Below, in pieces: positions 25,968 through 35,500 of a DNA stretch of 64,000 nt (position 1 is the stretch's first letter; each line of letters opens with the position of its first letter). This DNA is from Fen-1273 sp963748405 (GTDB taxonomy: Bacteria; Bacteroidota; Ignavibacteria; UBA10030; UBA6906). The stretch is from contig CAVVIT010000007.1 of NCBI GenBank assembly GCA_963748405.1, forward strand, positions 186,001 through 250,000, in the 5' to 3' direction. The translations under genes and the position numbers were made by a program. The notes under the pieces were generated by a model, which saw only the letters and a list, made by a program, of their open reading frames with translations, made no database searches and was not told the DNA's origin.

Positions 25968-26401
25968 AGACCATGATGAATCACCGGTGTGTCCTGTTCC
26001 TGGCGGTCTTCGCGTTTGCATCCTGCCGAGCCGCCGCACAGGCGCCCCACGACGGCGACTGGTGGAGGGGGTTGTCCGCAGGCACAAAACAGTGCGTGAT
26101 CACCGGGTTCCTCGACGGGATGGCACTCGGAGAGAACCTCTCGCTGATGGGGACGGGGAGCTGCAGCGACCCGAATTGCCGTTCGACGATCGCGCAGTCA
26201 TACACGTACGTCAGGAACAGGTATTTCCAGGACGTCCCTCCGGAGAAGATCGTCGCGGCGCTCGACGAGCTGTACGCCGACGCAGAGAACGCCTCGATCA
26301 TCCTCGGTCGGGCCGTCTGGATCGCCGTCAACAGGATTGCCGGGACGGGCGAGGATGAAATTCAAAAGCTGACGCAGCAGAGCAGGGGAATGCGCTACTG
26401 A
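25964..26401 (+). CDS. Small secreted or lipid-anchored protein of unknown function
   Basis: 145 residues, overlapping the subtilisin stop by four bases and so probably co-translated with it. The N-terminal signal (CVLFLAVFAFASCRAAAQA) could end either at a poor lipobox (FASC) or at AAAQA. The mature part is short and helical: WWRGLSAGTKQCVITGFLDG, four cysteines in total counting CVITG and CSDPNC, then YFQDVPPEKIVAALDELYAD and ASIILGRAVWIAVNRIAG. The spacing of Cys and the helical pattern distantly recall small helical immunity-type periplasmic proteins, but this is weak. An inhibitor or accessory of the protease is an inference from coupling only. Confidence 0.65.
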   Translation: MKTMMNHRCVLFLAVFAFASCRAAAQAPHDGDWWRGLSAGTKQCVITGFLDGMALGENLSLMGTGSCSDPNCRSTIAQSYTYVRNRYFQDVPPEKIVAALDELYADAENASIILGRAVWIAVNRIAGTGEDEIQKLTQQSRGMRY

Positions 26402-26799
26402 GCCGGGCCCGGGGGCGCGGTGTCTCCCCCGGAATGCGCGCGTGCCCGGCGGTAGATGATGTTCGCGCGAAGTGCCGCTCCCCCCAGGACGATCAGCGTG
26501 AGGCCCGCGGCGATGAGGACGGCGTAGAAATCGATCATCCGTTCCCCTGTCTGCACCCTGACGGCGGGATCCTGCAGCATCAGGCGGAATCCCGATGCAC
26601 CCGGAATAAGGAGCACGATCCCGATCGCGATGTTCAGGAGCGCTTCGAGCGTGCGGACCTTCGGCCGTGAAGGGGGAAGTTCGAGTCCGAGCCGGGCGCA
26701 CGTCAGCGCGATCTCGGCCTTCTGTCTTTTCGATTGTCTCTGGAATGCGACGGCGACGCCCACCGCCGCGATGTAGATCAGGATCATCAATGAGGTCAT
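26395..26799 (-). CDS. Small membrane protein, unknown (pair member 2)
   Basis: 134 residues with three hydrophobic stretches: an N-terminal one (SLMILIYIAAVGVAVAF), EALLNIAIGIVLLIPGASG, and YAVLIAAGLTLIVLGGAAL. A basic segment (QRQSKRQKAEIAL) sits after the first and the tail is Pro/Gly-rich. No family is recognised with confidence. It overlaps the end of the convergent upstream gene by seven bases and the preceding minus-strand gene by four (ATGA), so the two small membrane proteins form an operon. They are divergent from an ECF sigma factor, suggesting they belong to its response. Confidence 0.6.
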   Translation of the reverse strand: MTSLMILIYIAAVGVAVAFQRQSKRQKAEIALTCARLGLELPPSRPKVRTLEALLNIAIGIVLLIPGASGFRLMLQDPAVRVQTGERMIDFYAVLIAAGLTLIVLGGAALRANIIYRRARAHSGGDTAPPGPAQ

Positions 26800-27158
26800 C
26801 GTTCCGTCTCCTTCCCGCCGGAGTCTCCCGTGCTGCGCGCCCGCACATCCCGTACGAAAATCAGGACGAGTATGAAGAGCGGGAGGGTCATCATGAGCCC
26901 CATGATTTCAAGCATCTGGCCCGAAGTGTTGTGCGAGCGAATTCCGGTGTAGATCAGCACTGCGGCGAACCCCGTGAGGAGGATGCACACGGAGCCCGTC
27001 GTCACGAGCTTCCAGGCCGGGGGCGGGCCTTCTGCTGAGGGGGGTGATCCCGACGTTAGGCGTTCGATGAGGAGTCTGTGCGCCTTCTCCCTGTCGTTAT
27101 ACTCGACGTAGCCGTAGGCGGCGATGAGCAGGCTGATGACGATCGAGCTGAAGTCCAT
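26796..27158 (-). CDS. Small membrane protein, unknown (pair member 1)
   Basis: 120 residues: an N-terminal helix (SSIVISLLIAAYGYVEY), a charged segment with NDREKAHRLLIERL, and two further hydrophobic spans (WKLVTTGSVCILLTGFAAVL, LEIMGLMMTLPLFILVLIF). The layout resembles small DUF6249-like proteins often found next to ECF sigma factors in Bacteroidota, but this was judged by eye only. It is first in a two-gene minus-strand operon whose promoter must lie in the nested palindrome shared with the sigma-factor gene. Confidence 0.6.
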   Translation of the reverse strand: MDFSSIVISLLIAAYGYVEYNDREKAHRLLIERLTSGSPPSAEGPPPAWKLVTTGSVCILLTGFAAVLIYTGIRSHNTSGQMLEIMGLMMTLPLFILVLIFVRDVRARSTGDSGGKETER

Positions 27159-27175
27159 GGTGAAGTCTCCTTCCG

Positions 27176-27248
27176 CAGTATTAGACGCACGGACAAACTA
27201 TTTTCTTACATGGTGTAAGAAAATAATCATTGGAAGCGTCTAATACTG
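27176..27248. repeat. Nested inverted repeat between divergent sigma-factor and membrane-protein genes
   Basis: Two concentric palindromes share one centre. The outer arms, CAGTATTAGACGC at 27176-27188 and its exact reverse complement at 27236-27248, are 13 bases each. The inner arms at 27199-27210 and 27214-27225 are 12 bases (core TTTTCTTACA) around a TGG loop. The element is A/T-rich in a GC-rich genome and has no flanking target duplication. Each outer arm holds a TAATAC hexamer pointing outward, so it may contain symmetric divergent promoters and an operator. Confidence 0.75.
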
Positions 27249-27265
27249 AAATAACCGGGCCCGAG

Positions 27266-27820
27266 ATGGCTCCCCCCGCAGAAGAACGGTCAGAACGCGT
27301 CCTCGAAGCCGAATTCCGCGCAATTGTCAGGGATTTCGGCAGAAATCTGTACGGTCAGGCGTACCGCACGCTGGGGGACGCCGAGCAGGCGACCGATGCG
27401 GTTCAGGAGATACTCCTGAACATCCACCGCTCGCTGCGCGATTTCCGGGGGGATTCAACACTGACGACGTGGGTGTACCGGATAGCCCTCAATACGCTCT
27501 TCGGGTACCGTCGGAGGCAGAGGAATCTCCCGCTCCCCCTCGCCGACGCGGACATCGCGGAGCGCGTCATCGATGAGGAGGGGGATCTGGAGAAGGAGAT
27601 CGACGCGAAAGAAACGAGGGAGCTGCTGGCCCGCTGCATCGCGAAGCTTCCCCCGCAGGAATCCGCCGCGATCACGCTGTTCTATATGGACGGTTTCTCG
27701 TACAAGGAGATCGCGTCGATCCTGGATGCGTCGCTCGGATCGGTAGGGATCCTCCTCCACAGGGGGAGGGAACATCTCCACGTGCTCCTCACGGAGAAGA
27801 AGAAAAGGGTGAACAGGTGA
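27266..27820 (+). CDS. ECF-family RNA polymerase sigma factor
   Basis: 184 residues from the ATG at 27266; a TTG at 27230 is possible but lies within the palindrome arm. Region 2 is clear (FGRNLYGQAYRTLGDAEQAT, DAVQEILLNIHRSL, STLTTWVYRIALNTLFGYRR), with the core-binding and -10 recognition parts. Region 4 is also clear (LPPQESAAITLFYMDGFSYK, EIASILDASLGSVGILLHRG), a helix-turn-helix for -35 recognition. The GTG start of the zinc anti-sigma factor overlaps its stop by four bases. Autoregulation through the upstream palindrome is an inference. Confidence 0.93.
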   Translation: MAPPAEERSERVLEAEFRAIVRDFGRNLYGQAYRTLGDAEQATDAVQEILLNIHRSLRDFRGDSTLTTWVYRIALNTLFGYRRRQRNLPLPLADADIAERVIDEEGDLEKEIDAKETRELLARCIAKLPPQESAAITLFYMDGFSYKEIASILDASLGSVGILLHRGREHLHVLLTEKKKRVNR

Positions 27821-28209
27821 ACTGCGCTGATTTCCGGCAACAGTACAACGCATGGCTCGACGGCAGGAAGGAAGCCGGCATTCCTCCGGAGGCGGCCGTC
27901 CACGCACGGACGTGCCCTTCCTGCGGAGCGTATGCCCGCGCGATGCTGCGGATCGACGCCGGTCTCGGGAATCTCCCTCCCGTTTCCGTTCCGGAAGAAA
28001 TTCTGGATGCCGCGTCACTGCGGGGATCGCACGCGGGCGCGCTTGCGCGGGCGGCCGCCTTTGCGGTGCCCGCGGTCCCGGCTCTCGCTGCGTGGGTGAT
28101 CGCCGTCTCTCTCCCCTGGCCCTGGAACCCTGCGGCGCAGTGCGCCCTGGTCGCTGGCGCCGTGATGCTGTTCGCCGTGACGTCGCTCCGCCCGAAGTTC
28201 GTTGCTTGA
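27817..28209 (+). CDS. Zinc-binding anti-sigma factor, membrane-anchored
   Basis: 130 residues from a GTG overlapping the sigma-factor stop. The N-terminus carries the ZAS motif (His29 in VHARTCPSC, Cys33, Cys36, with a conserved Cys3), which in this family binds zinc and sequesters the ECF sigma factor. Two hydrophobic helices follow (ALARAAAFAVPAVPALAAWV; CALVAGAVMLFAV), so it is an inner-membrane protein with almost no periplasmic domain. Signal sensing may therefore be redox- or membrane-based, or involve the small membrane proteins encoded divergently. Confidence 0.85.
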   Translation: MNCADFRQQYNAWLDGRKEAGIPPEAAVHARTCPSCGAYARAMLRIDAGLGNLPPVSVPEEILDAASLRGSHAGALARAAAFAVPAVPALAAWVIAVSLPWPWNPAAQCALVAGAVMLFAVTSLRPKFVA

Positions 28210-28234
28210 CCTTTCCCGCTGAACTTTCTACATT
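28206..28234 (+). promoter_or_regulatory. Sigma-70 promoter of the symporter-mannosidase operon
   Basis: TTGACC and TACATT are separated by 17 bases; the -35 overlaps the stop codon of the anti-sigma gene. Transcription would start near 28241, leaving a leader of about 108 bases before the symporter gene. Confidence 0.5.
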
Positions 28235-28250
28235 ACGCCGCATTTCAAGT

Positions 28251-28273
28251 GCGGAGGTGTCCCGACACTCCGC
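28251..28273. repeat. Inverted repeat just downstream of the symporter promoter
   Basis: GTGTC and GACAC flank a CC centre and extend to GCGGA/TCCGC arms with a one-base bulge. Its place about ten bases after the predicted transcript start suits an operator for a repressor, or an RNA hairpin in the leader. There is no U-tract, so it is not an intrinsic terminator. Confidence 0.4.
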
Positions 28274-28349
28274 CTTCCAGCCTGTCTCCGTTCTCCGGGC
28301 GAACGCCTGATTCACCGCCCGACATCCCGCACGAACTCCCGAGGATTCG

Positions 28350-30110
28350 ATGAAATTTCACTGGATCGATCTCACCATCATAGCGCTCTATCTCATTGCG
28401 AACGCCTTTCTCGGCATTTACATCCGCAAGGAAGCGACGAAACACACGCAGTCCTATTTCCTGGGTGACCGGAACGTGAGCTGGTGGATGCTCGGCCTCT
28501 CGGGGTGTTCGAGTTACATCGACGTCGGGGGGACGATGGCGCTCGTGGGGGCGATGTTTTACCTCGGGCTGAAGTCGATCTGGATGACCCACATATTCTG
28601 GGGGTGGCTGATCATCTGCTTCTACATGGCCTTTCAGGCGAAGTATATCCGCCGCTCCGGGGTCATGACGTTCGCGGAGTGGAACGTCACGCGGTTCGGT
28701 GATACGCGCCACGCCGAGTACGCACGGATCGCCGCGGCGGTGTTTCTCCTCGTCCTGATGACGTTCAACCTCGTCTTCATGGCGGTCGGGACGGGAAAGT
28801 TCGCCGCCGAGTTCCTTCCGCTGGAACGCTGGCAGGCCGCGCTCATCATCTTCGGCGTGGTCGGCGTGTACGTGACGCTCGGCGGGATGTTCGGGGTCAT
28901 CCTGACCGACATATTCCACACGATACTCATCGCCATCGGCGTCGTCATCCTGACGGTAATGGTGTTCAGCAATCCGGCCGGGGGAGCGTTCATCGCCGCG
29001 AAGGACCCTGGTTGGAGCTCGCTCATGCCGACGTGGAAGCTCTGGAACGGCTATCTCGCGAGCACCCCCGCGGCGTACCGGCACTACTACGATTTCGGCT
29101 CGATACTGCTCGCGGGATTCGGGTGGCTGATCTTCCGCGTGCTCGCCGGCCCGAACGTCTGGGACTTCCAGTTCTTCCTCTCGACGAAGAGCCCGCGCGA
29201 GGCTTCCCTGGCCGCCGGGATGTGGACCGTCGGGTACACGCTCCGGTGGCTGCTCGCGTGCGCGTTCCTGACGCTGGGGATCTATTATCTGGGCTCCGAA
29301 GCCAGTTTCGACGCGGAGAAGATCATGCCGCACGTCCTGATGAAGCTCCCGGTGGGGCTCCAGGGAATGTTCATGGCGGTCCTCCTTGCCGCGCTGATGT
29401 CGACGCTCAGTTCGATGATCAACGTCACGAGTTCGATCATCACGAACGATTTCCTGAAACGCTACGTGCGCAAGAGTCTCTCCCAGACCCAGCTCGTGCG
29501 CTACGGCCAGCTCGCCTCCGTGGTCGTGATATCGATCGCGTTCGTTTTCAGCCTGTCGTTTGAGAACATCGTGTCCGCGTGGGAAACGATGATCTTCGTG
29601 GTCGTCACGATGATCCTCGCCCCCGCCACGATGCGCTGGCACTGGTGGCGGTTCAGCGCGCTGGCCTTCGTCTGGAGCATGATCGCCTCCGCCGCGCTCA
29701 TCATTCTGCAAAAGATGTTCTTCGCGGACTGGTCGGCGGCCATGACGCTCGGCGCGGACACGGCGGCCACCGTCGTCGTCACGGTCGCGGCCGGGTTCAT
29801 CACGAAACCGACCGACATGGAGGTGCTCGTCCGTTTCTACTCGAAAGTCCGCCCCTTCGGCGTCTGGAAGCCCGTGCGGCTGGAATCCGAGCGCCGGGGA
29901 CTCGTTCCCGTGGGAGACCCGATGCCCCGGATCGACATGATGAACGGGTTCATCACGGTGTTCTTCCAGATCGGGCTGGCGCTCGTCCCGTTCTATCTTT
30001 TCCTCCGGCAGTGGGGGCCGATGGCGGGAGCGCTCGCCGGCGTCCTCGCGCTCGGCGTCCTCCTGTATTTCACCTGGTACAAGAACCTTCCTTCACCCGA
30101 TGAGGTTTGA
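28350..30110 (+). CDS. Sodium:solute symporter (SSS family), probable sugar transporter
   Basis: 586 residues with about 13 membrane helices, typical of the SSS/SGLT family. The N-terminus (IALYLIANAFLGIYI, then SYFLGDRNVSWWMLGLSGCS) has the sodium-site region of the first helices. YVTLGGMFGVILTDIFHTIL is the conserved GG-x(n)-TD element, and MFMAVLLAALMSTLSSMINV with SSIITNDFLKRY matches the later signature ending in ND. It should import a solute with sodium across the inner membrane. It heads an operon with GH38 and GH2 glycosidases, so a sugar or glycoside is the likely cargo. It takes the place that SusC/SusD would have in a classical locus. Confidence 0.92.
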   Translation: MKFHWIDLTIIALYLIANAFLGIYIRKEATKHTQSYFLGDRNVSWWMLGLSGCSSYIDVGGTMALVGAMFYLGLKSIWMTHIFWGWLIICFYMAFQAKYIRRSGVMTFAEWNVTRFGDTRHAEYARIAAAVFLLVLMTFNLVFMAVGTGKFAAEFLPLERWQAALIIFGVVGVYVTLGGMFGVILTDIFHTILIAIGVVILTVMVFSNPAGGAFIAAKDPGWSSLMPTWKLWNGYLASTPAAYRHYYDFGSILLAGFGWLIFRVLAGPNVWDFQFFLSTKSPREASLAAGMWTVGYTLRWLLACAFLTLGIYYLGSEASFDAEKIMPHVLMKLPVGLQGMFMAVLLAALMSTLSSMINVTSSIITNDFLKRYVRKSLSQTQLVRYGQLASVVVISIAFVFSLSFENIVSAWETMIFVVVTMILAPATMRWHWWRFSALAFVWSMIASAALIILQKMFFADWSAAMTLGADTAATVVVTVAAGFITKPTDMEVLVRFYSKVRPFGVWKPVRLESERRGLVPVGDPMPRIDMMNGFITVFFQIGLALVPFYLFLRQWGPMAGALAGVLALGVLLYFTWYKNLPSPDEV

Positions 30111-30112
30111 CG

Positions 30113-32539
30113 ATGAAGCCTGCGGTGCATCTCATCTGCAACGCGCACCTTGACCCCGTCTGGCAGTGGCGGTGGGAGGAAGGGGCCTCCGAGGCGCTCT
30201 CGACGTTCCGGACCGCGGTGGAGATCCTGCAGGAAGACGAAGAGCTCGTCTTCAACCACAACGAGTCCGTCCTGTACCGCTGGGTCCGGAAATACGATCC
30301 GCTTCTCTTCAGGGCGATACAGGATCTCGCCGCCTCCGGCCGCTGGTGCATCAGCGGGGGGTGGTACCTCCAGCCGGACGTCAACATGCCGGGGGTCGAG
30401 TCGCTCATCCGCCACATCGCGGAAGGTCGCCGGTTCTTCAGCGAATTCTTCGGCGCCGCCCCCGCCGTTGCGTACAATTTCGATTCGTTCGGCCACTCGG
30501 GTGGGCTCCCGCAGGTGCTGTCGCAGGCCGGGTACAGGATGTACATCCACATGCGCCCCCAGCCGGGGGAGCTCGACCTCCCGTCCGACCTGTACCGGTG
30601 GCGGGGCGTCGACGGGACCGAAATACTGGGATTGAGGATCGCCGTCGGGCTTTATCACACGGAAAGGGATAACATTGTCGCGAGGCTCAGGGATGGGACG
30701 GAGCTCGCGCTGAAACTGAACAGGGATGTCCCGGTGTTCTGGGGAATCGGCGATCACGGAGGGGGTCCCACACGCGAGGATCTGAAGAAAATCTCCGCGT
30801 TCCGCAAAGAGGAGGACCGAGTCCGCATCATCCACAGCACACCGGAAAAGCTCCTTGCGGCGCTTGAAGGCGCGGCGGCCGCCGCTCCCGTCGTCGAAGG
30901 GGACCTGCAGCGCTGTTTCACGGGAACCTACACGTCCATCTCCCGGCTGAAGAGGCGGTGCCGGGAGAGTCTCTCCGCGCTCCTGCAGGCTGAGACGCTC
31001 CGCACGGCGACCTGGTGGGAGGGGAACCAGCCCTATCCCGCGGAGGAGCTGGCGGAAGCCTGGAGGGACCACCTCTTCAACGATTTTCACGACATACTTC
31101 CCGGCTCCTGCACGCAGCCGGCGGAGCAGGACGCGCTGGACCAGTACGGACGCGTGGCGGAAACCGTCCGTCGCATCCGGCTGGGGGCGGCGGTCGCGTT
31201 CAACCGTGGTACCCCCGCAAAACGTTACATTCCCCTCACGGTCCTCAACGCCGATCCGTCGCCGGGAGCGTTCCCCGCCGAAGTCGACTGCATGGTGGAC
31301 CTCCGCCCGAAGTGGACCGGGCTCTGGCATCTCCGCCTCTTCGACTCCGGAGGGAACGAGCTCCCCTGCCAGGAGGAACAGCCGGAGTCTCTCCTGCCGT
31401 TCAACGGCTGGCGGCGCCGCGTCAGCTTCATGGCGGAGACGGGGGGAACGGGAGCGAAGAACTACGATCTGCGGATCTTCGAAGGAGAACTCTCGCGGCC
31501 GCCCCGGCCGGCGGCCGTTTCTCACTCGGTGAATGCAGAGACGGGATACGTCGACAGGATCGACGCGGGAGGGGGGCGGGAGTGTCTTGCAGGTCCCGCC
31601 ATGCGCCCTCTCCTTGTCGATGATCCGGGGGACTCGTGGGGGAGCGGTCTCTCCCGTTACAGGGACGCCGGGGCCCCCTTTACGAAATCCATCGGGCCCC
31701 ACACGATTGCCGGGGGCCCCGTCCGGACGATCACTGAATCGGTGTATGTCTCGGGCGCCAGCCGGGTCGTGGTCGACACGATCTCCTACGCGGAATTCCC
31801 CGCGATCGAGTTCCGGTTCCGCGTTACGTGGAACGAAATCAGGAAGCGGCTGAAGCTCTCCATCCCGACCGTGTTCCGGACGCCGGCGCTCGTGTGCGAG
31901 GTCCCGGGCGGAGCGATCGCCCGGCCTGCCGACGGCGACGAACACGTGCACGGGCGGTGGTGCATGATGACGGGCAGTGTGAACGGCCGCGCGACGGCGT
32001 TCGCCGTCGTCAACAGCGGCCAGCACGGTTTCGATTTCAGCGACGGTGAGCTGCGGCTCTCCGTTCTGAGAAGCGCCGCATACTGCCACGAGCAGGGACT
32101 CCCTCTGGGCGAATGGCCGGAACGGAAGTACATGGATATCGGCGTTCACGAGTTCCGCGTCGCCGTCACCGCGGGGGACCCCGCGGATGTCCGTTCGCGC
32201 GTGAGCGCGATCGCGGAGATGCTCACCGCTCCTCCGCTCGTCTATGCGCACCTTCCCCAGGGCATCCCCGCGCCTCAACACCAGGATGCGGATATGCATC
32301 TGCCGTTCATCACGCTTTCCGGGGGGACCGTCGCCATGCTCTGCTGCAAGCGGTCGTGGGAAGGGGAGGCGCTCATCGTGAGGCTCCACGAGACTTCCGG
32401 AACCGCCGCCGAAGCCCGTCTTCACCTCGGCGCACCGGCCCTCGTTGTGGATCTCGCGTTCAGGCCGTTTGAAATCAAGACGCTCCGGATCGAACGGTCC
32501 GGGCAGTGGAGGGAGGCTTCGCTTGTCGAAGAACATTAG
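30113..32539 (+). CDS. GH38-family alpha-mannosidase
   Basis: 808 residues. The ATG at 30113 follows GAGG and lies two bases after the symporter stop. The catalytic domain begins with LICNAHLDPVWQWRWEEG (metal ligands His12 and Asp14) and has YNFDSFGHSGGLPQVLSQAG with Asp124 as the nucleophile and zinc ligand. FWGIGDHGGGPTREDL supplies further active-site residues, and WEGNQPYPAEELAEAW and LFNDFHDILPGSC complete the family signature. No signal peptide, so it is cytoplasmic and probably removes terminal alpha-mannose from imported oligosaccharides. The C-terminal beta-domains are complete (length within family range). Specificity among alpha linkages is not deducible. Confidence 0.92.
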   Translation: MKPAVHLICNAHLDPVWQWRWEEGASEALSTFRTAVEILQEDEELVFNHNESVLYRWVRKYDPLLFRAIQDLAASGRWCISGGWYLQPDVNMPGVESLIRHIAEGRRFFSEFFGAAPAVAYNFDSFGHSGGLPQVLSQAGYRMYIHMRPQPGELDLPSDLYRWRGVDGTEILGLRIAVGLYHTERDNIVARLRDGTELALKLNRDVPVFWGIGDHGGGPTREDLKKISAFRKEEDRVRIIHSTPEKLLAALEGAAAAAPVVEGDLQRCFTGTYTSISRLKRRCRESLSALLQAETLRTATWWEGNQPYPAEELAEAWRDHLFNDFHDILPGSCTQPAEQDALDQYGRVAETVRRIRLGAAVAFNRGTPAKRYIPLTVLNADPSPGAFPAEVDCMVDLRPKWTGLWHLRLFDSGGNELPCQEEQPESLLPFNGWRRRVSFMAETGGTGAKNYDLRIFEGELSRPPRPAAVSHSVNAETGYVDRIDAGGGRECLAGPAMRPLLVDDPGDSWGSGLSRYRDAGAPFTKSIGPHTIAGGPVRTITESVYVSGASRVVVDTISYAEFPAIEFRFRVTWNEIRKRLKLSIPTVFRTPALVCEVPGGAIARPADGDEHVHGRWCMMTGSVNGRATAFAVVNSGQHGFDFSDGELRLSVLRSAAYCHEQGLPLGEWPERKYMDIGVHEFRVAVTAGDPADVRSRVSAIAEMLTAPPLVYAHLPQGIPAPQHQDADMHLPFITLSGGTVAMLCCKRSWEGEALIVRLHETSGTAAEARLHLGAPALVVDLAFRPFEIKTLRIERSGQWREASLVEEH

Positions 32540-35500
32540 CCGTACTGCCGGGTTGTCCGTGGGAGTCATCCGGGCGCTCGCGTTCGTGCTGGTCGCATCC
32601 GGGATCTTCCCGCGGGCCGCCTCATCCCAGATGGAGATCCCGGTGCCGGATACCGGCTGGAAGCTGTGGCTTGACAGGTCCGCCCGCTGGGAAGACGATT
32701 CACTCTGGCTCCCCGCCGACGTGGATCTCCGGAGGATTCCCGTGAACCCGCCCACGAACGGTTGGCGCGTGCTGGAATCGGGAGAACTCCCTACGGTGAC
32801 GCTTCCCACGACCGTGGAGGAGCACTTCTGGGGTGTGAACGGGCTCCGGCCGTACCGGGGAGGAGAGTACGTGTACGAGTCGGAAGACTCCGTGGTCAGG
32901 AACGGAACCTACGCGGGCGTCTCCTGGTGGGTGCGTGACGTCATCGTCCCGGCGTCCGCAGCCGGAAAGAAGGCCGTGCTCTTCGTACGCGGGGCGCGGC
33001 TCAGGGCGGAGGTCTACTGGAACCGGAAGCTCGTGGGCTACCACATCATCGGCGAGACCTCGTTCACGTGCGATGTGAGCGCGGCGATCCGCCCCGGCTG
33101 GTCAAACCAGGTTGCGATCCGGATCACCAACCCGGGGGGGCGGCTCGACTGGGCGGACACGGATCTGATGACCTGGGGAAAACAGGCGTTTCACAAAAGC
33201 CACGGGTTCGGCGGGCTGGATCGCGGCATCCGGCTCGTACTCCATGGTCCCCTCTGGTGCACGGATGTGCACGTCCTGAATACGCCGCGGCCTGACAGCG
33301 TCTCCGCCTTCTGCACGGCGAAGAATTCCACGGGGACGGCCCTGGACGCGGTGGTCCGGTTTGACGTCCTCGATCCTGCCGCCGGCGATTCGATCTGCGG
33401 CTCCTCGCGCCTAAGCGCGCGAATTCCCTCCGGCGCCTCTCTCTCCGTGTCGTCGCCGGTCGTGGCACGTTTCGCGAAGCCGTGGACGCTTGCCGATCCG
33501 CGTCTTTACACTCTCCGCGCCTCGATCGAGGCGCGCGCCGGAAAACGCCAGCTTGCGGACCGGTGCGCCGTGACGTTCGGATTCAGGTGGTTCGAGCCGT
33601 CAGGCGTCGGCGACCACGCGGTCCTGCGTCTGAACGGAACGCGCATACGGCTTCTCTCCGCCATAAGCTGGGGTTTCTGGGGAATGAACGGACTCTGGCC
33701 GACCCCCGCGCTCGCTGAGCGGGAGGTAAAGGATGCAAAGGCGTTCGGGATGAACTGCCTGCAGTTTCACAGGAACGTAGGGAAGCCGGAGGTCCTCGAC
33801 GCGCAGGACAGGCTCGGGCTTTTCCGGTACATGGAACCCGGAGGGGGACAGACCGCCCTGGGAACGGCATTCAGCCTGTACGCTCCCTCCCCGGCCGCGC
33901 CCCCGGACGTTTCGGGAAGCGGCGGCGAACCCGTATCCTTCGCCGAGCGGTACATGGAAGAAAAGATCGTGAGGATGGTGCGCGATGAACGGAGCCACCC
34001 CTCGCTCATCATGTACTCCCTGCAGAACGAGATCCATCCCGATCTTCGGAATCCCCGGATATTCCATCTGCTCCGCCGGGTGCACCGGGAGGACCCGTCC
34101 CGGATCGTCGTTCTCAAATCCGGGTTTCCGGAAGTCCGGCCCGTCAACCAGGCGTGGATGAAGCCGTACGACGACAGCGTGTACTGCGACAGGGGGGATG
34201 GCTCGAGCGGTTGGTGGGACGCGCACACCGTGGGAGGTCCGGGAGTCTGGAAAGATGCGATGTACCGCGGGCCGGAAGATTTCACGCACCGGTCGACCAA
34301 TGCCGGCGAGATCGTCGTCTGGGGGGAAATGCTCGGCTCGGCTTCCCCCGACAACCACGCGGCGATGGTGAGGGAGATCGAATCGCGGGGCGGGGCGTCG
34401 TACGATCTCGCGGACCACAGGGAAATACTCGCCGCGTACGAGAGGTTCATCGACCGGTGGGGATTCAGGGGCGCGTTTCCCTCCGCGGAAGCGCTCTTCA
34501 CGTCCGTGGGGAACCGGTCCTATGATTTCTGGGGAAGGGTGATCGAAACCGCGCGGCTCAGCGAGGAGAACGATTTTCTCGTGATGAGCGGGTGGGAATC
34601 CACCGCGATCGAGAACCACTCCGGGCTCGTCGACAACCTCCGCAATTTCAAGGGTGATCCTGCTCTCCTGGGACGCCGCACCGCGCCGCTCCGCCCCGTG
34701 ATCAAAACGGCGTCGAACGTCGTCGCGCGGGGGTCGTCCGTCGCCGCCTGGCTCTATCTCCTGAACGAATCGCATGCCTCTCACGGGAGCTGGATGAACG
34801 TCTCTCTCGCCGGCCCGTCGGGAGAGGCGTCGCTCATCGGGACGTATCCCGTCCCGCGCTACAGGGAAGGGACGTTTGTCTACCGCGTCGCGGACAGCGT
34901 CCGGGTCGGCCCGTTCCCCGCTGCAGGGAAATACTCGCTCGACGCAGATGTCATCGGAGGGACGGGAGGGTCGTGGGCCGAGGACATTCTCGTCGTCGAC
35001 ACCGCGTCCCCGGGGAAACTTCCCCGCAGAGTGGGGATCATCACCATATTCCCCTCGCTGATGAATCCGTTCCAGCCCCTTCCCGGCGTCCGGGTGGAGC
35101 CGTACAGAAAAGGGGAGAGGTACGATCTGATACTCGCGGCAAACAGGTTCGTGACGCCCCCTGCCGCTTCCGTCGAGCCGAAACGGGAGATCCGGGGGAC
35201 GGACGATCCGGAGCTCTACCGCTCGATGCATTACGGGATGCCCGAGAATTTTGATTACATGTTTTCGGGATTCCGCGGCCGGTCGCTCCGGGTCACGCTG
35301 AAGTTCGCCGAGATCGTGCGTGACGCGCCGGGCATTCGCGTGTTCGATGTCGCTCTGAACGGAACGACCGTCCTGAAGGACTTCGACGTGTTCACCGCGG
35401 CGGGAGGGAAGAACATCGCCTTCGATACGTCATTTGTCGTCGACGGTTCGGCCGGCGTGCTCCGCATAACGGTTCCCCGCGTCGCCTCGGGAAGCGCCCG

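Noticed and set aside
27230..27265. N-terminal extension of the sigma factor from TTG at 27230
   Set aside because: The extension is encoded by the arm of the nested palindrome, which is more likely promoter DNA; the ATG at 27266 keeps the full region 2.
29993..32809. Open frame of about 940 codons on the minus strand
   Set aside because: Antisense to the symporter end and the GH38 gene, whose catalytic motifs are intact on the + strand.
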